DNA of 64,000 nt from Burkholderiales bacterium (GTDB lineage Bacteria; Pseudomonadota; Gammaproteobacteria; Burkholderiales; SG8-41): NCBI GenBank assembly GCA_019634975.1, contig JAHCAI010000003.1, positions 62,001 through 126,000 on the forward strand. Direction: 5' to 3'. The translations under genes and the position numbers were made by a program. Positions 8,563-19,245 of the stretch are shown one piece after another (position 1 is the first letter of the stretch; every line of letters starts with the position of its first letter). The notes under the pieces are model-generated. The model did no database searches and had not been told where the DNA came from. It saw only the letters and a list, made by a program, of their open reading frames with translations.

Positions 8563-8586
8563 ATAAGTAATTGATTTTATTGATAT
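8563..8586 (-). repeat. 24-bp AT-rich repeat, copy a
   Basis: Read on the minus strand this is ATATCAATAAAATCA, two free bases, then TACTTAT, a perfect match to the consensus of five copies in this window. It begins one base after the TAA stop of the TauD-like gene and fills most of the 36-bp gap between two convergent genes. Confidence 0.8.
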
Positions 8587-8587
8587 T

Positions 8588-9670
8588 TTATGCCGGCAGG
8601 GACATGCCCAGTGCCGCCGCCTGGCGCGCCTCATAGGCCTTGCGCGCCGCATCGTGCTGCTGGCCGATGATGCCGCCGCGCACGGTGCGCGGCTCCACCG
8701 CCCGGAACAGCACCCGCCAGCTCTCGGGCAGGCGCTCGCCATCGGCCGGCGCCAGCCACAACCGGAACAGCAGCCGTTTCTGCGCGGGGTCTTCGTAATC
8801 GGTGAAATCGGTGCGCGAATGCAGCGTGACATGGCTGTTGATGATCTGCAGGTCGCCGGGCTGCAGCCACATGTTGTGCGCGAGGTCAGGGCGCCGCACC
8901 AGGGCGTCGAAAGCCTCGAGCGCCTGCCACTGCTGTTCCGGGATCCGCGGCACGCCTTCGATTTTCTGCGCGGAAGTCACGCGGTTGCGGTTCCATTTGC
9001 TGAAAAGCCGGCCGTCGACGCTGTCGAATATCGGATGCGGGTAGGACGGTGCTTCGTCGGGTGCCTGCTCGCCCTGGCGGCTGAAGTGGACAGGCTGAAG
9101 CAGCAGTTCAGCCAGCTGCGGATGCTCGCGCTGCATCGCATGCCAGGCCGCCACTGAACTGGTGGTGATGCTCATGCCGCCTTCCGCCGCGCGGTTGTAG
9201 CAGCTCAGCATGACGACATCGGTCGAATCGGTATGGAAATCGAGCTCGGCGTTGGTGTTGTAGCCGCGGCCGGTGCCCGTGCGGTAGGTATTGCCGGCAT
9301 CACGCACGGCGGACACGTAATGGCTCTGCTTGCCCTGCGGCCGGCCGACGCCGAAATGCAGGCCTATGCCCCAGGTCAGGATCTCGAAGTCCTTTTCGTC
9401 GAGGCCTTCGCGCGGCAGGCCGCGGACCAGCGCCACGCCGCGGCCGCGCTGCATCTGCGCAAACGCCGCACGCAGCACCGGCTCGGCGCAACCGAGGTCG
9501 AAGTCCTCGCGCCGGTAATCGAACAGCGATTTGGCGGGATCGAGCGCGCGGGTCAGCGCGGCAACAAGGTCGCAGCGCGCACGCTCGTCGAGGGTGAAAA
9601 TCCAGCAGCGGTCGGCGTCGAGTTCTGCCGCCGTCCAGTTCGCGGGGGTGTCGTCAATCCGCAAGGCCAT
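8588..9670 (-). CDS. TauD/TfdA-family Fe(II)/2-oxoglutarate dioxygenase
   Basis: A 360-residue non-haem iron oxygenase. The iron-binding H-x-D is in LDFHTDSTDVV near residue 146. The distal His lies in VTLHSRTDF near residue 288, and the 2-oxoglutarate Arg is in KRLLFRLWLAP. The length fits family members that hydroxylate small organic acids, and the substrate is unknown. It lies downstream of the cupin-rubredoxin gene (12-base gap, same strand). The two may act together, because rubredoxin can feed electrons to iron oxygenases, but that link is inference. Confidence 0.82.
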   Translation of the reverse strand: MALRIDDTPANWTAAELDADRCWIFTLDERARCDLVAALTRALDPAKSLFDYRREDFDLGCAEPVLRAAFAQMQRGRGVALVRGLPREGLDEKDFEILTWGIGLHFGVGRPQGKQSHYVSAVRDAGNTYRTGTGRGYNTNAELDFHTDSTDVVMLSCYNRAAEGGMSITTSSVAAWHAMQREHPQLAELLLQPVHFSRQGEQAPDEAPSYPHPIFDSVDGRLFSKWNRNRVTSAQKIEGVPRIPEQQWQALEAFDALVRRPDLAHNMWLQPGDLQIINSHVTLHSRTDFTDYEDPAQKRLLFRLWLAPADGERLPESWRVLFRAVEPRTVRGGIIGQQHDAARKAYEARQAAALGMSLPA

Positions 9671-9682
9671 CGCGCGCCGCGC

Positions 9683-10672
9683 TCAGGCGACCTGCGCCAT
9701 CTGGAAGTCGCTCTTCGAGGCCGAACAGTCGGGACAGTACCAGGTCTCCGGCACCTCCTCCCACGGCGTGCCCGGCGCAATGCCTTCCTCGGGCATGCCT
9801 TTCGCCTCGTCGTAGACGAAGGCGCAGAGCATGCACTGCCAGACCCGCGTGCCCGGCGCGCCCTTCGCCGCCTGCGGCGCAACGGCGGCCCCGGCTACCG
9901 CCCGCGGAAAATGCAGCACCAGCACATCCAGCCCCCCGGCACCGGCGACGAGCTCGAAGCGGCCTTCCTGCGGCTTGACGAACACCACCGACAGCGCCTT
10001 GTACTCGCGCCCCCCGTACTGCAGGCTGCCGCGCACGACGATCAGGTACTGGCCATTGCTGTCGGCGGGGTCCGGCGCCAGCGCCTTCGCATTCGGCGCG
10101 ACGCTCATCGAGAAACTGGCGAGGCCTTCGTCGTCGCGGATGTCCTCGAAGGTGTGCAGCGCCGCACTGCCGGTTGCCGCATCGAACTTCGGCAGCTCCG
10201 TCGCCTGCCAGGGTTTGCGCTGGTCGACCGACTTCAGCTTGGCGAGCTTCTCCGGCTCGTCGATGTACTGGGCGCCGGCGTCCTGGTGGGCGCGCAGCGT
10301 CAGGAAGCCCATGCCCTGCCCGAACACGATAGGGCCATAGGGGGTGTGGCGGCGCGAGAAATGCACGGCATTGACCTGCAGCTGGTGCTTGCCGAGCACG
10401 CCGTCACCGCTGACGATGACCTGGTACTGGTCATGGTCGTGGTAATGGGGCCGGATCACGCGCCCCGGCGTGCCTTCGACGAGGAAAGCCTGGGCGGTGG
10501 CCGGATCGTTTTCGTCCGGATCGATGAAGTTGGTCCGCCACCAGATCATCGCGAGGGCCAGCGCAGGCAGGGGCAGCAGGGCCAGCATCCCCGTCCAGCC
10601 CTCGCGCAGCCCCATCGCGGCGAGGGAGCCGAGGGCAATCAGTGCCGAAAGCAGCTGCAGGCGGTCGTTCAA
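9683..10672 (-). CDS. Membrane-anchored cupin-like protein fused to rubredoxin
   Basis: A 329-residue protein with three parts. Two N-terminal helices span about residues 5-45. A cupin-like beta domain follows, with HYHDHDQYQVIVSGDG near residue 80 and a second core near residues 150-230. A C-terminal rubredoxin (about residues 272-325) has both metal pairs, CMLC and CPDC, with the usual ETWYCPDC. Rubredoxin carries single electrons on one Fe(Cys)4 site. The start codon appears to be TTG, three bases after the CDF stop. The domain order is unusual and I do not know a characterised example. Confidence 0.8.
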   Translation of the reverse strand: MNDRLQLLSALIALGSLAAMGLREGWTGMLALLPLPALALAMIWWRTNFIDPDENDPATAQAFLVEGTPGRVIRPHYHDHDQYQVIVSGDGVLGKHQLQVNAVHFSRRHTPYGPIVFGQGMGFLTLRAHQDAGAQYIDEPEKLAKLKSVDQRKPWQATELPKFDAATGSAALHTFEDIRDDEGLASFSMSVAPNAKALAPDPADSNGQYLIVVRGSLQYGGREYKALSVVFVKPQEGRFELVAGAGGLDVLVLHFPRAVAGAAVAPQAAKGAPGTRVWQCMLCAFVYDEAKGMPEEGIAPGTPWEEVPETWYCPDCSASKSDFQMAQVA

Positions 10673-10675
10673 GGC

Positions 10676-11614
10676 TCAGCGTGACCCGGTTCGGGGCTCA
10701 CAGGCTGCCGCGCAGCTCTCGATCTCGATCTGCAGCGTGACATGTTCGATGCCGAAGCGTTCGCGCAGCACCTGCTGTGCCGCCAGCAGCATGTCATTGT
10801 TGCTGCGTTCGCCGGTTGCGACGAGATGCGCGGTCAAGGACTGCTCGGCGGTGCTCATGGCCCAGACATGGAGGTCGTGAACCGAGGCGACCCCCGGAAC
10901 CTGCTGCAGTGCGGACAGCACCTCCGCAAGATTGATGTGTTCGGGCACGCCGTCGAACAGCAGGTGCAGCGACTGGCGGAACAGCGACCAGGTGCCGATC
11001 ACGACGACCGCGGCGATGACCAGGCTCGCCAGCGGGTCTATCCACAGCCAGCCTTGCCACAGGTAGAGCAGGCCGGCGATCACCACGCCGACGGAGACCA
11101 GTGCATCGGCCGCCATGTGCAGGAAGGCGCCGCGGATATTGAGATCGGATTTGCTGCCGGCCATGAACAGCCAGGCCGTGACCGCGTTGACGACCACGCC
11201 GATCGCGGCAACGACGATCACCGTGACCGCAGAGATGGGCGAGGGGTCCGCAAAGCGCTGGATCGCTTCCCAGCCAAGCGAGCCCATGGCCACCAGCAGG
11301 ATGATCGCGTTGGCAAAACTGGCGAGGATCGAGCCGCGGCGCCAGCCGTAGGTGTGGCGTTCATCGGGCTTCAGCCGTGCCGCGGCGAAGGCGGCCCAGG
11401 CCAGCAGCAGGCCGCCGACGTCGCTGAGGTTGTGCGCGGCATCCGCCAGCAGCGCCAGCGAGCCGGTGACCCAGCCGTACCAGGCTTCGATGATGACGAA
11501 GCCGATGTTGAGCAGGATGCCGATGCCGAAGGCGCGCCCGTGGGCCGGCATCGGATGGTCGTGGCCGTGGGGGTCCTGCGGGTGCGCGTGGCCGTGGTCG
11601 TGCGTCGAGCTCAT
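10676..11614 (-). CDS. CDF-family divalent metal efflux protein (CzcD/ZitB-like)
   Basis: A 312-residue metal/proton antiporter with a His-rich N-terminus (HDHGHAHPQDPHGHDH), six helices and a C-terminal cytoplasmic domain. Metal site A residues are visible as HNLSD in helix 2 and HMAAD in helix 5. The C-terminal part has VHDLHVWAMS, typical of zinc/cobalt exporters. Zinc is the most likely substrate. It is the first of three closely spaced minus-strand genes (CDF, cupin-rubredoxin, TauD-like), which suggests a shared transcript. Confidence 0.92.
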   Translation of the reverse strand: MSSTHDHGHAHPQDPHGHDHPMPAHGRAFGIGILLNIGFVIIEAWYGWVTGSLALLADAAHNLSDVGGLLLAWAAFAAARLKPDERHTYGWRRGSILASFANAIILLVAMGSLGWEAIQRFADPSPISAVTVIVVAAIGVVVNAVTAWLFMAGSKSDLNIRGAFLHMAADALVSVGVVIAGLLYLWQGWLWIDPLASLVIAAVVVIGTWSLFRQSLHLLFDGVPEHINLAEVLSALQQVPGVASVHDLHVWAMSTAEQSLTAHLVATGERSNNDMLLAAQQVLRERFGIEHVTLQIEIESCAAACEPRTGSR

Positions 11615-11645
11615 GCCGGCACAGGATACGCCATCGGCCGGGTGC

Positions 11646-12554
11646 TCAGGCGGCCCGGTCGCGCGCGGCGATGATGGCGTCGAGCACGGGGTGGATGGAT
11701 TCGGGCTCCTTCGGGAATTTCGCCGGCATGTCCATGCGGATCAGCTCGCGCAGGGTGCCCACGGTAGCCCTGGTGCTGCGGTCGCCGGAGCCCATTTCGC
11801 GCAGCAGCGCGAGGCAATCCTGCATCTCGTGCAGGCGGCGCTCGCAGTGCACCGCGGTGCCGCTGATGTAGCGGCGGATGATCTTGTCGAAGGGAATCTC
11901 GCTGAAGGTCTTGGCGATGTCGCCGGTCATCACGTCGAGGATGCCGCGGCGCCGCGCCGCCTCCATGCTCTCGATCAGGATTGCGGCGAGGCTCTTGGTG
12001 AAGGCGCTGCGGATCAGCTTCATCGCGCTGGCGTCGCCGGCAGCTTCGCCGACGACGCGGATCATCAGGCCGTGGGGCGTCATGCGGTCGCGGAACTCGC
12101 CGGCATGCGCTCCGCTGGCGACGAAGGGCGATTTCAGGCCCTGCAGGTCCACCGGCGCGAGGATCGCGGCATCGACGAACTTCGCCTTGTCGCCGACCAA
12201 CGCAGCCGCCTGTTCCATGGCTTTCGCCGAATTGCTGCTGGCATCGACATAAAGCTGCTCTGGGCGCAGGTGTTTGAGGATTTTCTTCAGCGCCGGCAGC
12301 GCGGCCTTGCCCGGGGTCAGCGCGAGGATCAGGTCGCTGCCCTTCGCCAGTGCGGCAACGGTCTTTGTCAGCTGCACACCGGCGGCCTGCGCCTGCTCGT
12401 AGGCGACATCCCCGGGACCGGCCTTTGCGCCGCGCCGGCTGTAGCCGAGCAGCCGGCCGCGGTAGCCGCTTTTCACGAGGTCGGTTGCGAGCAGGCGCGC
12501 GGCTTCTCCGAAGCCGAGGAAGCCGATGTTGGGGGCCGTGGCGTGATCGTTCAT
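11646..12554 (-). CDS. NAD(P)-binding dehydrogenase with DUF1932 C-terminal domain
   Basis: A 302-residue protein of the 6-phosphogluconate/3-hydroxyisobutyrate dehydrogenase type. The N-terminal Rossmann fold starts IGFLGFGEAARLLA near residue 10. The C-terminal helical part resembles DUF1932, with ESMEAARRRGILD near residue 210. The family reduces or oxidises beta-hydroxy acids; the substrate here is unknown. Translation is placed at the ATG at 12554, because the longer open frame upstream contains no Rossmann sequence and is Arg/Thr-rich. The ribosome-binding site is weak. Confidence 0.82.
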   Translation of the reverse strand: MNDHATAPNIGFLGFGEAARLLATDLVKSGYRGRLLGYSRRGAKAGPGDVAYEQAQAAGVQLTKTVAALAKGSDLILALTPGKAALPALKKILKHLRPEQLYVDASSNSAKAMEQAAALVGDKAKFVDAAILAPVDLQGLKSPFVASGAHAGEFRDRMTPHGLMIRVVGEAAGDASAMKLIRSAFTKSLAAILIESMEAARRRGILDVMTGDIAKTFSEIPFDKIIRRYISGTAVHCERRLHEMQDCLALLREMGSGDRSTRATVGTLRELIRMDMPAKFPKEPESIHPVLDAIIAARDRAA

Positions 12555-12642
12555 TGCTGGGGTTCCGTTGACTGTGCTGTGGATGGATTCACCGGGGTGA
12601 ATGATAGCGCCTGCGCCGGTTGGCGCCGGCGGCCGGTCCAGA

Positions 12643-14550
<1,908 letters not shown>

Positions 14551-14819
14551 CGGAAATGCGAAGGATGCAGGGCCGGCGCGCAGGCGGATGCTGCGTGGAG
14601 TGTGGCCGAGGGGCCGGATTTTACCGGAGCATGCCTCGCTCCGGGGCGACCGCGCATGGCGGCGGACTGCAGACTCCGCGGGAACAATGCCGCATTGACG
14701 TTGTCATGAATACACGTGCTGCGTCCGGTGATCCGGGCCTGCGGCCATCCGGCGGGGTGCATTGCAGTCCGCACTGCGGTATCCTCGCGATGCTGCACCA
14801 CAAAACTACAGGAGGAATA

Positions 14820-15806
14820 ATGCGGTTATCCAAATTGAAGGGCATCACCAAGCTGCCGTTGCTGCTGGCCGCGCTGGGCGTGGCATTTCCGGCGGCTGCT
14901 CAGAATGTCAGTGACTATCCGAATCGTCCGGTGCGTATCGTCACGCCGGCGGCTCCGGGCGGCACCACGGACTTCCTGGCGCGCCTGCTGGCGAATCACC
15001 TGACCAAGGCCTGGGGCCAGCAGGCGATCGTCGACAACCGCGGCAGCGCATCCGGTGTCAACGGTGCGCAGATCGTCAAGGAATCCGCTCCCGACGGCTA
15101 CACGCTGTTCATCCCCTATCACCAGCACACGGTGAATGCGGCGCTGATTTCCAAGCTGCCTTATCACGCGGTGAACGACTTCACGCCGATCACCCAGATG
15201 ACAGCCGGCGGCCTGCTGCTGGTGGTGAATCCCTCGCACCCGGCGAAGACCGCCAAGGATTTCGTCGAGTGGGCGAAGACCACCAAGGACCCGATCAACT
15301 TCGGCTCCGCGGGCATCGGCAGCGGCGGCCATCTCGCCGGCGAGCTGTTCAAGCTGATGACCGGCACCAAGGGCCAGCACATCCCGTACAAGGGCACCGG
15401 TCCGGCGGCGATCGCGCTGATCCAGGGCGAGTACCACTACAACTTCATGGGCTTGACGGGTGCCTTTGCCCAGGTTCGTGCCGGCAAGCTGCGCGCGATC
15501 GCCGTCAGTGGTCCTGCCCGCATCAAGGCGGCGCCGGACGTGCCGGCCATGGCAGAGGTGCTGCCCGGCTTCTCGGTGGTGGGCTGGTATGGCGTGATGG
15601 GCCCTGGCAAGATGCCGAAACCGCTGCTGACCAAGATCCATGCCGAGATCTCGAAGTACGTGAAGTCGCCGGAGTTCGGCAAGGTCGCGGAGAACAACGG
15701 GTCCGAGGCCGTGACCAATTCGCCCGAGGAGTTCCGCCAGTTCATGCTTGACGACATGAAGAAATGGGCGGACGTGGTGAAGCGTGCCGGCATCAAGGTG
15801 CAATAA
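14820..15806 (+). CDS. Bug/TctC-type periplasmic solute-binding protein
   Basis: A 328-residue exported binding protein. The signal peptide ends AAAQN near residue 27. The mature protein begins YPNRPVRIVTPAAPGG, the standard Bug start, and has the conserved GSAGIGSGGHLAGELF and PYKGTGPA loops that hold the ligand carboxylate. GGAGGA lies directly upstream of the ATG. No TctA/TctB genes are adjacent, so it is an orphan binding protein, which is common in Burkholderiales. It converges on an enolase-superfamily gene, suggesting a sugar acid or other hydroxyacid ligand. Confidence 0.92.
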   Translation: MRLSKLKGITKLPLLLAALGVAFPAAAQNVSDYPNRPVRIVTPAAPGGTTDFLARLLANHLTKAWGQQAIVDNRGSASGVNGAQIVKESAPDGYTLFIPYHQHTVNAALISKLPYHAVNDFTPITQMTAGGLLLVVNPSHPAKTAKDFVEWAKTTKDPINFGSAGIGSGGHLAGELFKLMTGTKGQHIPYKGTGPAAIALIQGEYHYNFMGLTGAFAQVRAGKLRAIAVSGPARIKAAPDVPAMAEVLPGFSVVGWYGVMGPGKMPKPLLTKIHAEISKYVKSPEFGKVAENNGSEAVTNSPEEFRQFMLDDMKKWADVVKRAGIKVQ

Positions 15807-15827
15807 CCGCTGACACTGCGGCTGCAT

Positions 15828-15862
15828 AAAAAAGGGGCGGATCATTCCGCCCCTTTTGTTTT
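15828..15862. terminator. Bidirectional rho-independent terminator
   Basis: AAAAGGGGCGGA (15830-15841) and TCCGCCCCTTTT (15846-15857) form a 12-bp stem with a TCAT loop, with A-rich sequence before and T-rich sequence after. It sits between convergent genes and can stop transcription from both sides. Confidence 0.88.
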
Positions 15863-15883
15863 GTGGTGATGCCTGCCGGCGGT

Positions 15884-16963
15884 TCAGCTGAACTTCACCA
15901 CCTTCCGGTCGAACTCGAGGCCGAGCCCCGGTTTCTGCGGCACTGCCAGACGGCCGTCCTGCGGCTGCGGCACCTCGCGGAACAGCCGCGAAGACCAGGG
16001 CATGTACTCGACGGTGAGGCCGTTGGGCACTGCGGATACCAGGTGCACATGGATTTCCGGTGCCAGGTGGCTCACCACCGGCAGGTTGAAGGCTTCCGCC
16101 ATGCCGGCGATCTTCAGCCATTGCGTGATGCCGCCCGCGCGCAGCACGTCGATCATCACGATGTCCACCGAGCGCGCCTCGAGCATCTGGCGGAAGGGCT
16201 GGATGCCGTAGACATATTCGCCGCCGGCCACCGGGGTGTCCAGCGCGCGGGTCACCGCGGCAAGTCCGTCGTAGTCGTCGCAGGTGGTCACGTCTTCGAG
16301 CCAGAACAGGCGGTAGGCATCGACCTGGCGGCCGATCGAGATCGCCTGGCGCACGTCCCAGCGCTGGTTGATGTCGCACATCAGGTCGGTTTCGTAGCCG
16401 ATGGCCTCGCGGATCAGGCGGATGCGCTCGACTTCCTTCACCGGGTTGGTGTCGCCGGGCAGCGCGAGCTGGGTCTTCATCTGCCTGAAGCCGCGTGATT
16501 TCAGCAGTGCCGCGGCCCTGACGACGTGGTCCAGCGGAAAATGGCGCATCAGCGCGCCGCTGGCATAGGTGTCGACACGGTCGCGGTGGCCGCCGGCGAG
16601 TTTCGCCACCGGCTGGTTGCAGAGCTTGCCCTTGATGTCCCACAGCGCGATGTCGATTGCGGACATCGCCAGTGTCAGGATGCCGCCCGGGCCGCCGGGG
16701 CAGGACGCGCGCAGCTTGTCGGTGATGTGCTCGATGCGCCGCGGGTCCTCGCCGATCGCCAGCGCGGCCAGCGAATCGACCGCCGAGCGCAGCGCAGGAT
16801 CCAGCGAGCCGCCGAAAAAGGTGAAGCCGATGCCTTCGACGCCCTGGTCGGTGCCGAGCTTCAGGGCCACGAAATTCTTCGAGCCGGGCGTGGTCGGGCC
16901 GTCGGCGAGCGGCTCATCGTGGGGCAGGGAAACGAGGGCGGTGCTGGCGTGGGTGATTTTCAT
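15884..16963 (-). CDS. Mandelate racemase/muconate lactonizing enzyme family protein
   Basis: A 359-residue enolase-superfamily enzyme. The N-terminal capping domain is followed by a barrel with catalytic QMKTQLALPG (Lys pair near residue 160). Metal ligands lie in MCDINQRWD, WLEDVTTCDD and GGEYVYG. A later HLAPEIHVHL segment supplies the His. The family abstracts a proton alpha to a carboxylate, giving racemases, dehydratases or cycloisomerases; the substrate is not predictable. The ATG at 16963 is chosen because the longer frame runs through a heptamer repeat array. It faces the orphan Bug protein. Confidence 0.87.
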   Translation of the reverse strand: MKITHASTALVSLPHDEPLADGPTTPGSKNFVALKLGTDQGVEGIGFTFFGGSLDPALRSAVDSLAALAIGEDPRRIEHITDKLRASCPGGPGGILTLAMSAIDIALWDIKGKLCNQPVAKLAGGHRDRVDTYASGALMRHFPLDHVVRAAALLKSRGFRQMKTQLALPGDTNPVKEVERIRLIREAIGYETDLMCDINQRWDVRQAISIGRQVDAYRLFWLEDVTTCDDYDGLAAVTRALDTPVAGGEYVYGIQPFRQMLEARSVDIVMIDVLRAGGITQWLKIAGMAEAFNLPVVSHLAPEIHVHLVSAVPNGLTVEYMPWSSRLFREVPQPQDGRLAVPQKPGLGLEFDRKVVKFS

Positions 16964-16968
16964 GCGCG

Positions 16969-17040
16969 TGATTGGTGGATGGTAATTGGTGGGTGGCAGA
17001 TGATTTTGCCACTTACCAGTCACCAATTGCCACTTACCGG
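16969..17040. repeat. Heptamer hairpin array H1
   Basis: Four heptamers of form TNNNTGG (TGATTGG, TGGATGG, TAATTGG, TGGGTGG) are followed by a 12-base centre. Four opposite-strand heptamers follow (CCACTTA, CCAGTCA, CCAATTG, CCACTTA) and then CCGG. The arms can fold into an imperfect hairpin. It fills the gap between the enolase-family gene and the MESH1-like gene. Confidence 0.7.
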
Positions 17041-17043
17041 TTT

Positions 17044-17601
17044 TCAGGGTTTCAAGGCATAGACCTCGTCAAACCGCCGCTCCAGCTCGGCATGGGTGCC
17101 GCGCAGGCGGTCGACCACCTCCTTCGCCCAGTCGAAGTATTCGCGCTTGCGCTCCAGTGACCAGCCCTTGGGCGCGCGGGTGCCGAGGTCGCGCACGTTG
17201 CAGATCTTGTCGGCAAGCTTGACCAGCCGCGCCCGCTCGCTGGAATGCCTGGCGCGCGCGACCTGCAGGCGCTTGCGCACCTTCTTGTCCAGCCATTTGG
17301 TGTCGGTGACCTCGAGCACGATGTCGGCGATCTCCTCGCCGAATTCGCCGCGCAGCTCCTGCCAGGAGGTCTCGGTGTCCTCCAGCGTGTCGTGCAGCAG
17401 CGCGGCGGCGATCACCACCGGGTCGCGCACGCCGCCCTCGTCCCACAGCACGTGGGCGAGCTCGATCGGGTGGTTGATGTAGGGCGAGGCTTCGGTGTCC
17501 TTGCGCCGCTGGTCGCGGTGCTTGTGGGCGGCAAAGGCCACGGCCCGCAGGATCAGGTCGGTGGTGGCCGAGGCGGTGTCAGGCGGTTCAAGCAGGTCCA
17601 T
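17044..17601 (-). CDS. Small HD-domain hydrolase, MESH1/SpoT-HD-like
   Basis: A 185-residue soluble metal-dependent hydrolase. The HD signature is split as in the SpoT hydrolase: HKHRDQRRKD, YINHPIELA, and AALLHDTLEDTETS with the catalytic His-Asp pair near residue 69. ARLVKLADKICNVRDL is the second conserved helix. A length near 180 residues and no synthetase or TGS domain match MESH1-type small alarmone hydrolases, which cleave (p)ppGpp or NADPH. The actual substrate is not proven by sequence. Its start is 16 bases from the end of the MFS carrier gene. Confidence 0.85.
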   Translation of the reverse strand: MDLLEPPDTASATTDLILRAVAFAAHKHRDQRRKDTEASPYINHPIELAHVLWDEGGVRDPVVIAAALLHDTLEDTETSWQELRGEFGEEIADIVLEVTDTKWLDKKVRKRLQVARARHSSERARLVKLADKICNVRDLGTRAPKGWSLERKREYFDWAKEVVDRLRGTHAELERRFDEVYALKP

Positions 17602-17616
17602 GGTCCTGTGCCGGTG

Positions 17617-19245
17617 TCAGGCGCTGCGCAGCCGCAGCAGGCGGGTGAGCCCGATGGCGGCAAAGGGCACTCCCACGGCTATGATCAATTGTACGATCAG
17701 GAGTTCGCCGAGCTGGCTGTAGTCGGCGGGGGTGGTCACGGCGCCGCTGCGGTCCCTGACTTCGCGCGACACGGTGTAGATCTGGTTCAGGTATTTCGTG
17801 CCCAGCGCCGAGGCCGACAGCGCGAGGTTGGTGAAGGAGGCCATCACCGCGAAATAGGTGGCCTTCAGGTGGGCCGGCGCGGAATTGGCGATCCAGGCCA
17901 GCATCGGGATCATCGCGATCTGGCCCAGCGGCGATTCCAGCGCGGTGTTCACCAGCGCGATGAAGCGGGCATCGACCACGCCGCCGGTCATCGCCGCGGT
18001 CCACTGGTGCAGGCCGAAGTACATGCCGACATAGGGCAGCGAGAGCAGGCCGCCGAGCAGCGTCAGCGCACCGACGACATAGGCAATCGAGTGGTCGGCC
18101 ATGAAGCGGCGGAAGATGAACATGCCGGCCAGCGTCAGCACCGATCCGATCAGCGACAGGATCGCGATGAAATGCTGGTCGAACTTCAGCTCGTCGATGA
18201 ACCACCAGGTGATGCCCTCGCCGGGGCCGGGGATCGCGCGGAACACGAAAATGACGATCACCGTGCCGAGCATCGTGGCGCGGGTGTCGGGCTCCAGTTC
18301 GCGGAACAGGCGCAACAGCAGGAAGCTGATGATGCAGAAGGAGCCGGCGAAGATGATTTCCTGGTTGTACGGCAGCTTGCTGAAGCCCATGCCCAGCGTG
18401 AAGGCGACGAAGGCGGCGCTGCCGCCGAGAATCCACCAGTTCGGCTGCGTGGCCTCGATCCGGCCGCTGAGCAGGGCTTCGATCTCGGTGGCGCTGCGGC
18501 CCTGGTCGCGCAGCCGCCGCGCGTCGCGGCGGCGCAGCCACATGGCCGAGAGCACGCCAAGAACCGATATCGCGGGTATGCCGAGCGCCATCAGGTAGAT
18601 CTGGCGGTAGATCGCGACCTTCTCCGCCTCCGACAGCGCGTGCACGCCGCTGAACATGTAAAGGTTGATGACGGCCACCAGCACGCTGCCGCCGATGATC
18701 GCGACGCGGCCCAGGGTCTGCATCGTCGTGTTCATCAGCTTGCGCTGCGCCGGATCGACGGGATTGCCCTGCGCGTCGACCCGTGGCACCGCCTCCACGG
18801 TCATCGCATCGGCGACCACGTCCTGCAGCACATAGCCGACGGCGCCGAGCAGCACGCTCGCCACGTACCAGGCGCCCGGGGACATCAGGGCCGCCATCGC
18901 GTCGCGGTCGGTAAGCAGGCCGATCATGATCGACAGGCCCGCAGCGATCATGCCGGCACCGATGAACACCAGCACGCTCTTCCAGCGCCAGATCAGGTCG
19001 ACCAGGTGACCCAGCGGCATTTTCAGCGCCCAGGGAATGCCGGCCCAGAATCCGAGCGCCGCAAGGAAGGCAGCCGACAGGCCGAGGTACTCCTTGACGA
19101 AGAAAGTGCCGACGATGCCGGTGAGGCCGGAAATGCCGGCGGCCATATAGACCATCAGCGGCGGCAGGTAGGACAGGCGCATTTCGCGCCCGAGTTCGAG
19201 GATATTGCGGTCCAGCCAGCACCATAACCGCCGGGATATATTCAT
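17617..19245 (-). CDS. MFS-type transporter (BT1/AmpG-like)
   Basis: A 542-residue membrane protein with 12-14 helices. KMPLGHLVDLIWRWKSVLVF near residue 75 corresponds to the loop 2-3 signature region of MFS carriers. A long loop near residues 165-190 (VPRVDAQGNPVDPAQR) and a cytoplasmic stretch near residue 245 make it larger than a basic MFS member. The overall look resembles folate-biopterin (BT1) or AmpG carriers, but the substrate is uncertain. The ATG at 19245 lies inside a copy of the AT-rich repeat and has no normal ribosome-binding site. Confidence 0.75.
   Translation of the reverse strand: MNISRRLWCWLDRNILELGREMRLSYLPPLMVYMAAGISGLTGIVGTFFVKEYLGLSAAFLAALGFWAGIPWALKMPLGHLVDLIWRWKSVLVFIGAGMIAAGLSIMIGLLTDRDAMAALMSPGAWYVASVLLGAVGYVLQDVVADAMTVEAVPRVDAQGNPVDPAQRKLMNTTMQTLGRVAIIGGSVLVAVINLYMFSGVHALSEAEKVAIYRQIYLMALGIPAISVLGVLSAMWLRRRDARRLRDQGRSATEIEALLSGRIEATQPNWWILGGSAAFVAFTLGMGFSKLPYNQEIIFAGSFCIISFLLLRLFRELEPDTRATMLGTVIVIFVFRAIPGPGEGITWWFIDELKFDQHFIAILSLIGSVLTLAGMFIFRRFMADHSIAYVVGALTLLGGLLSLPYVGMYFGLHQWTAAMTGGVVDARFIALVNTALESPLGQIAMIPMLAWIANSAPAHLKATYFAVMASFTNLALSASALGTKYLNQIYTVSREVRDRSGAVTTPADYSQLGELLIVQLIIAVGVPFAAIGLTRLLRLRSA

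Noticed and set aside
14826..16643. Minus-strand open frame of 605 codons across the Bug and enolase-family genes
   Set aside because: Antisense to a well-supported binding protein and out of frame with the enolase-family gene; it crosses a strong terminator.
16969..17040. Heptamer arrays considered as a CRISPR array
   Set aside because: Units are seven bases with no spacers, and no cas genes are present.
17245..19227. Plus-strand open frame of 660 codons
   Set aside because: It is antisense to the MESH1-like and MFS genes, rich in His/Gln/Arg/Gly, and has no domain; such shadows are common in GC-rich DNA.
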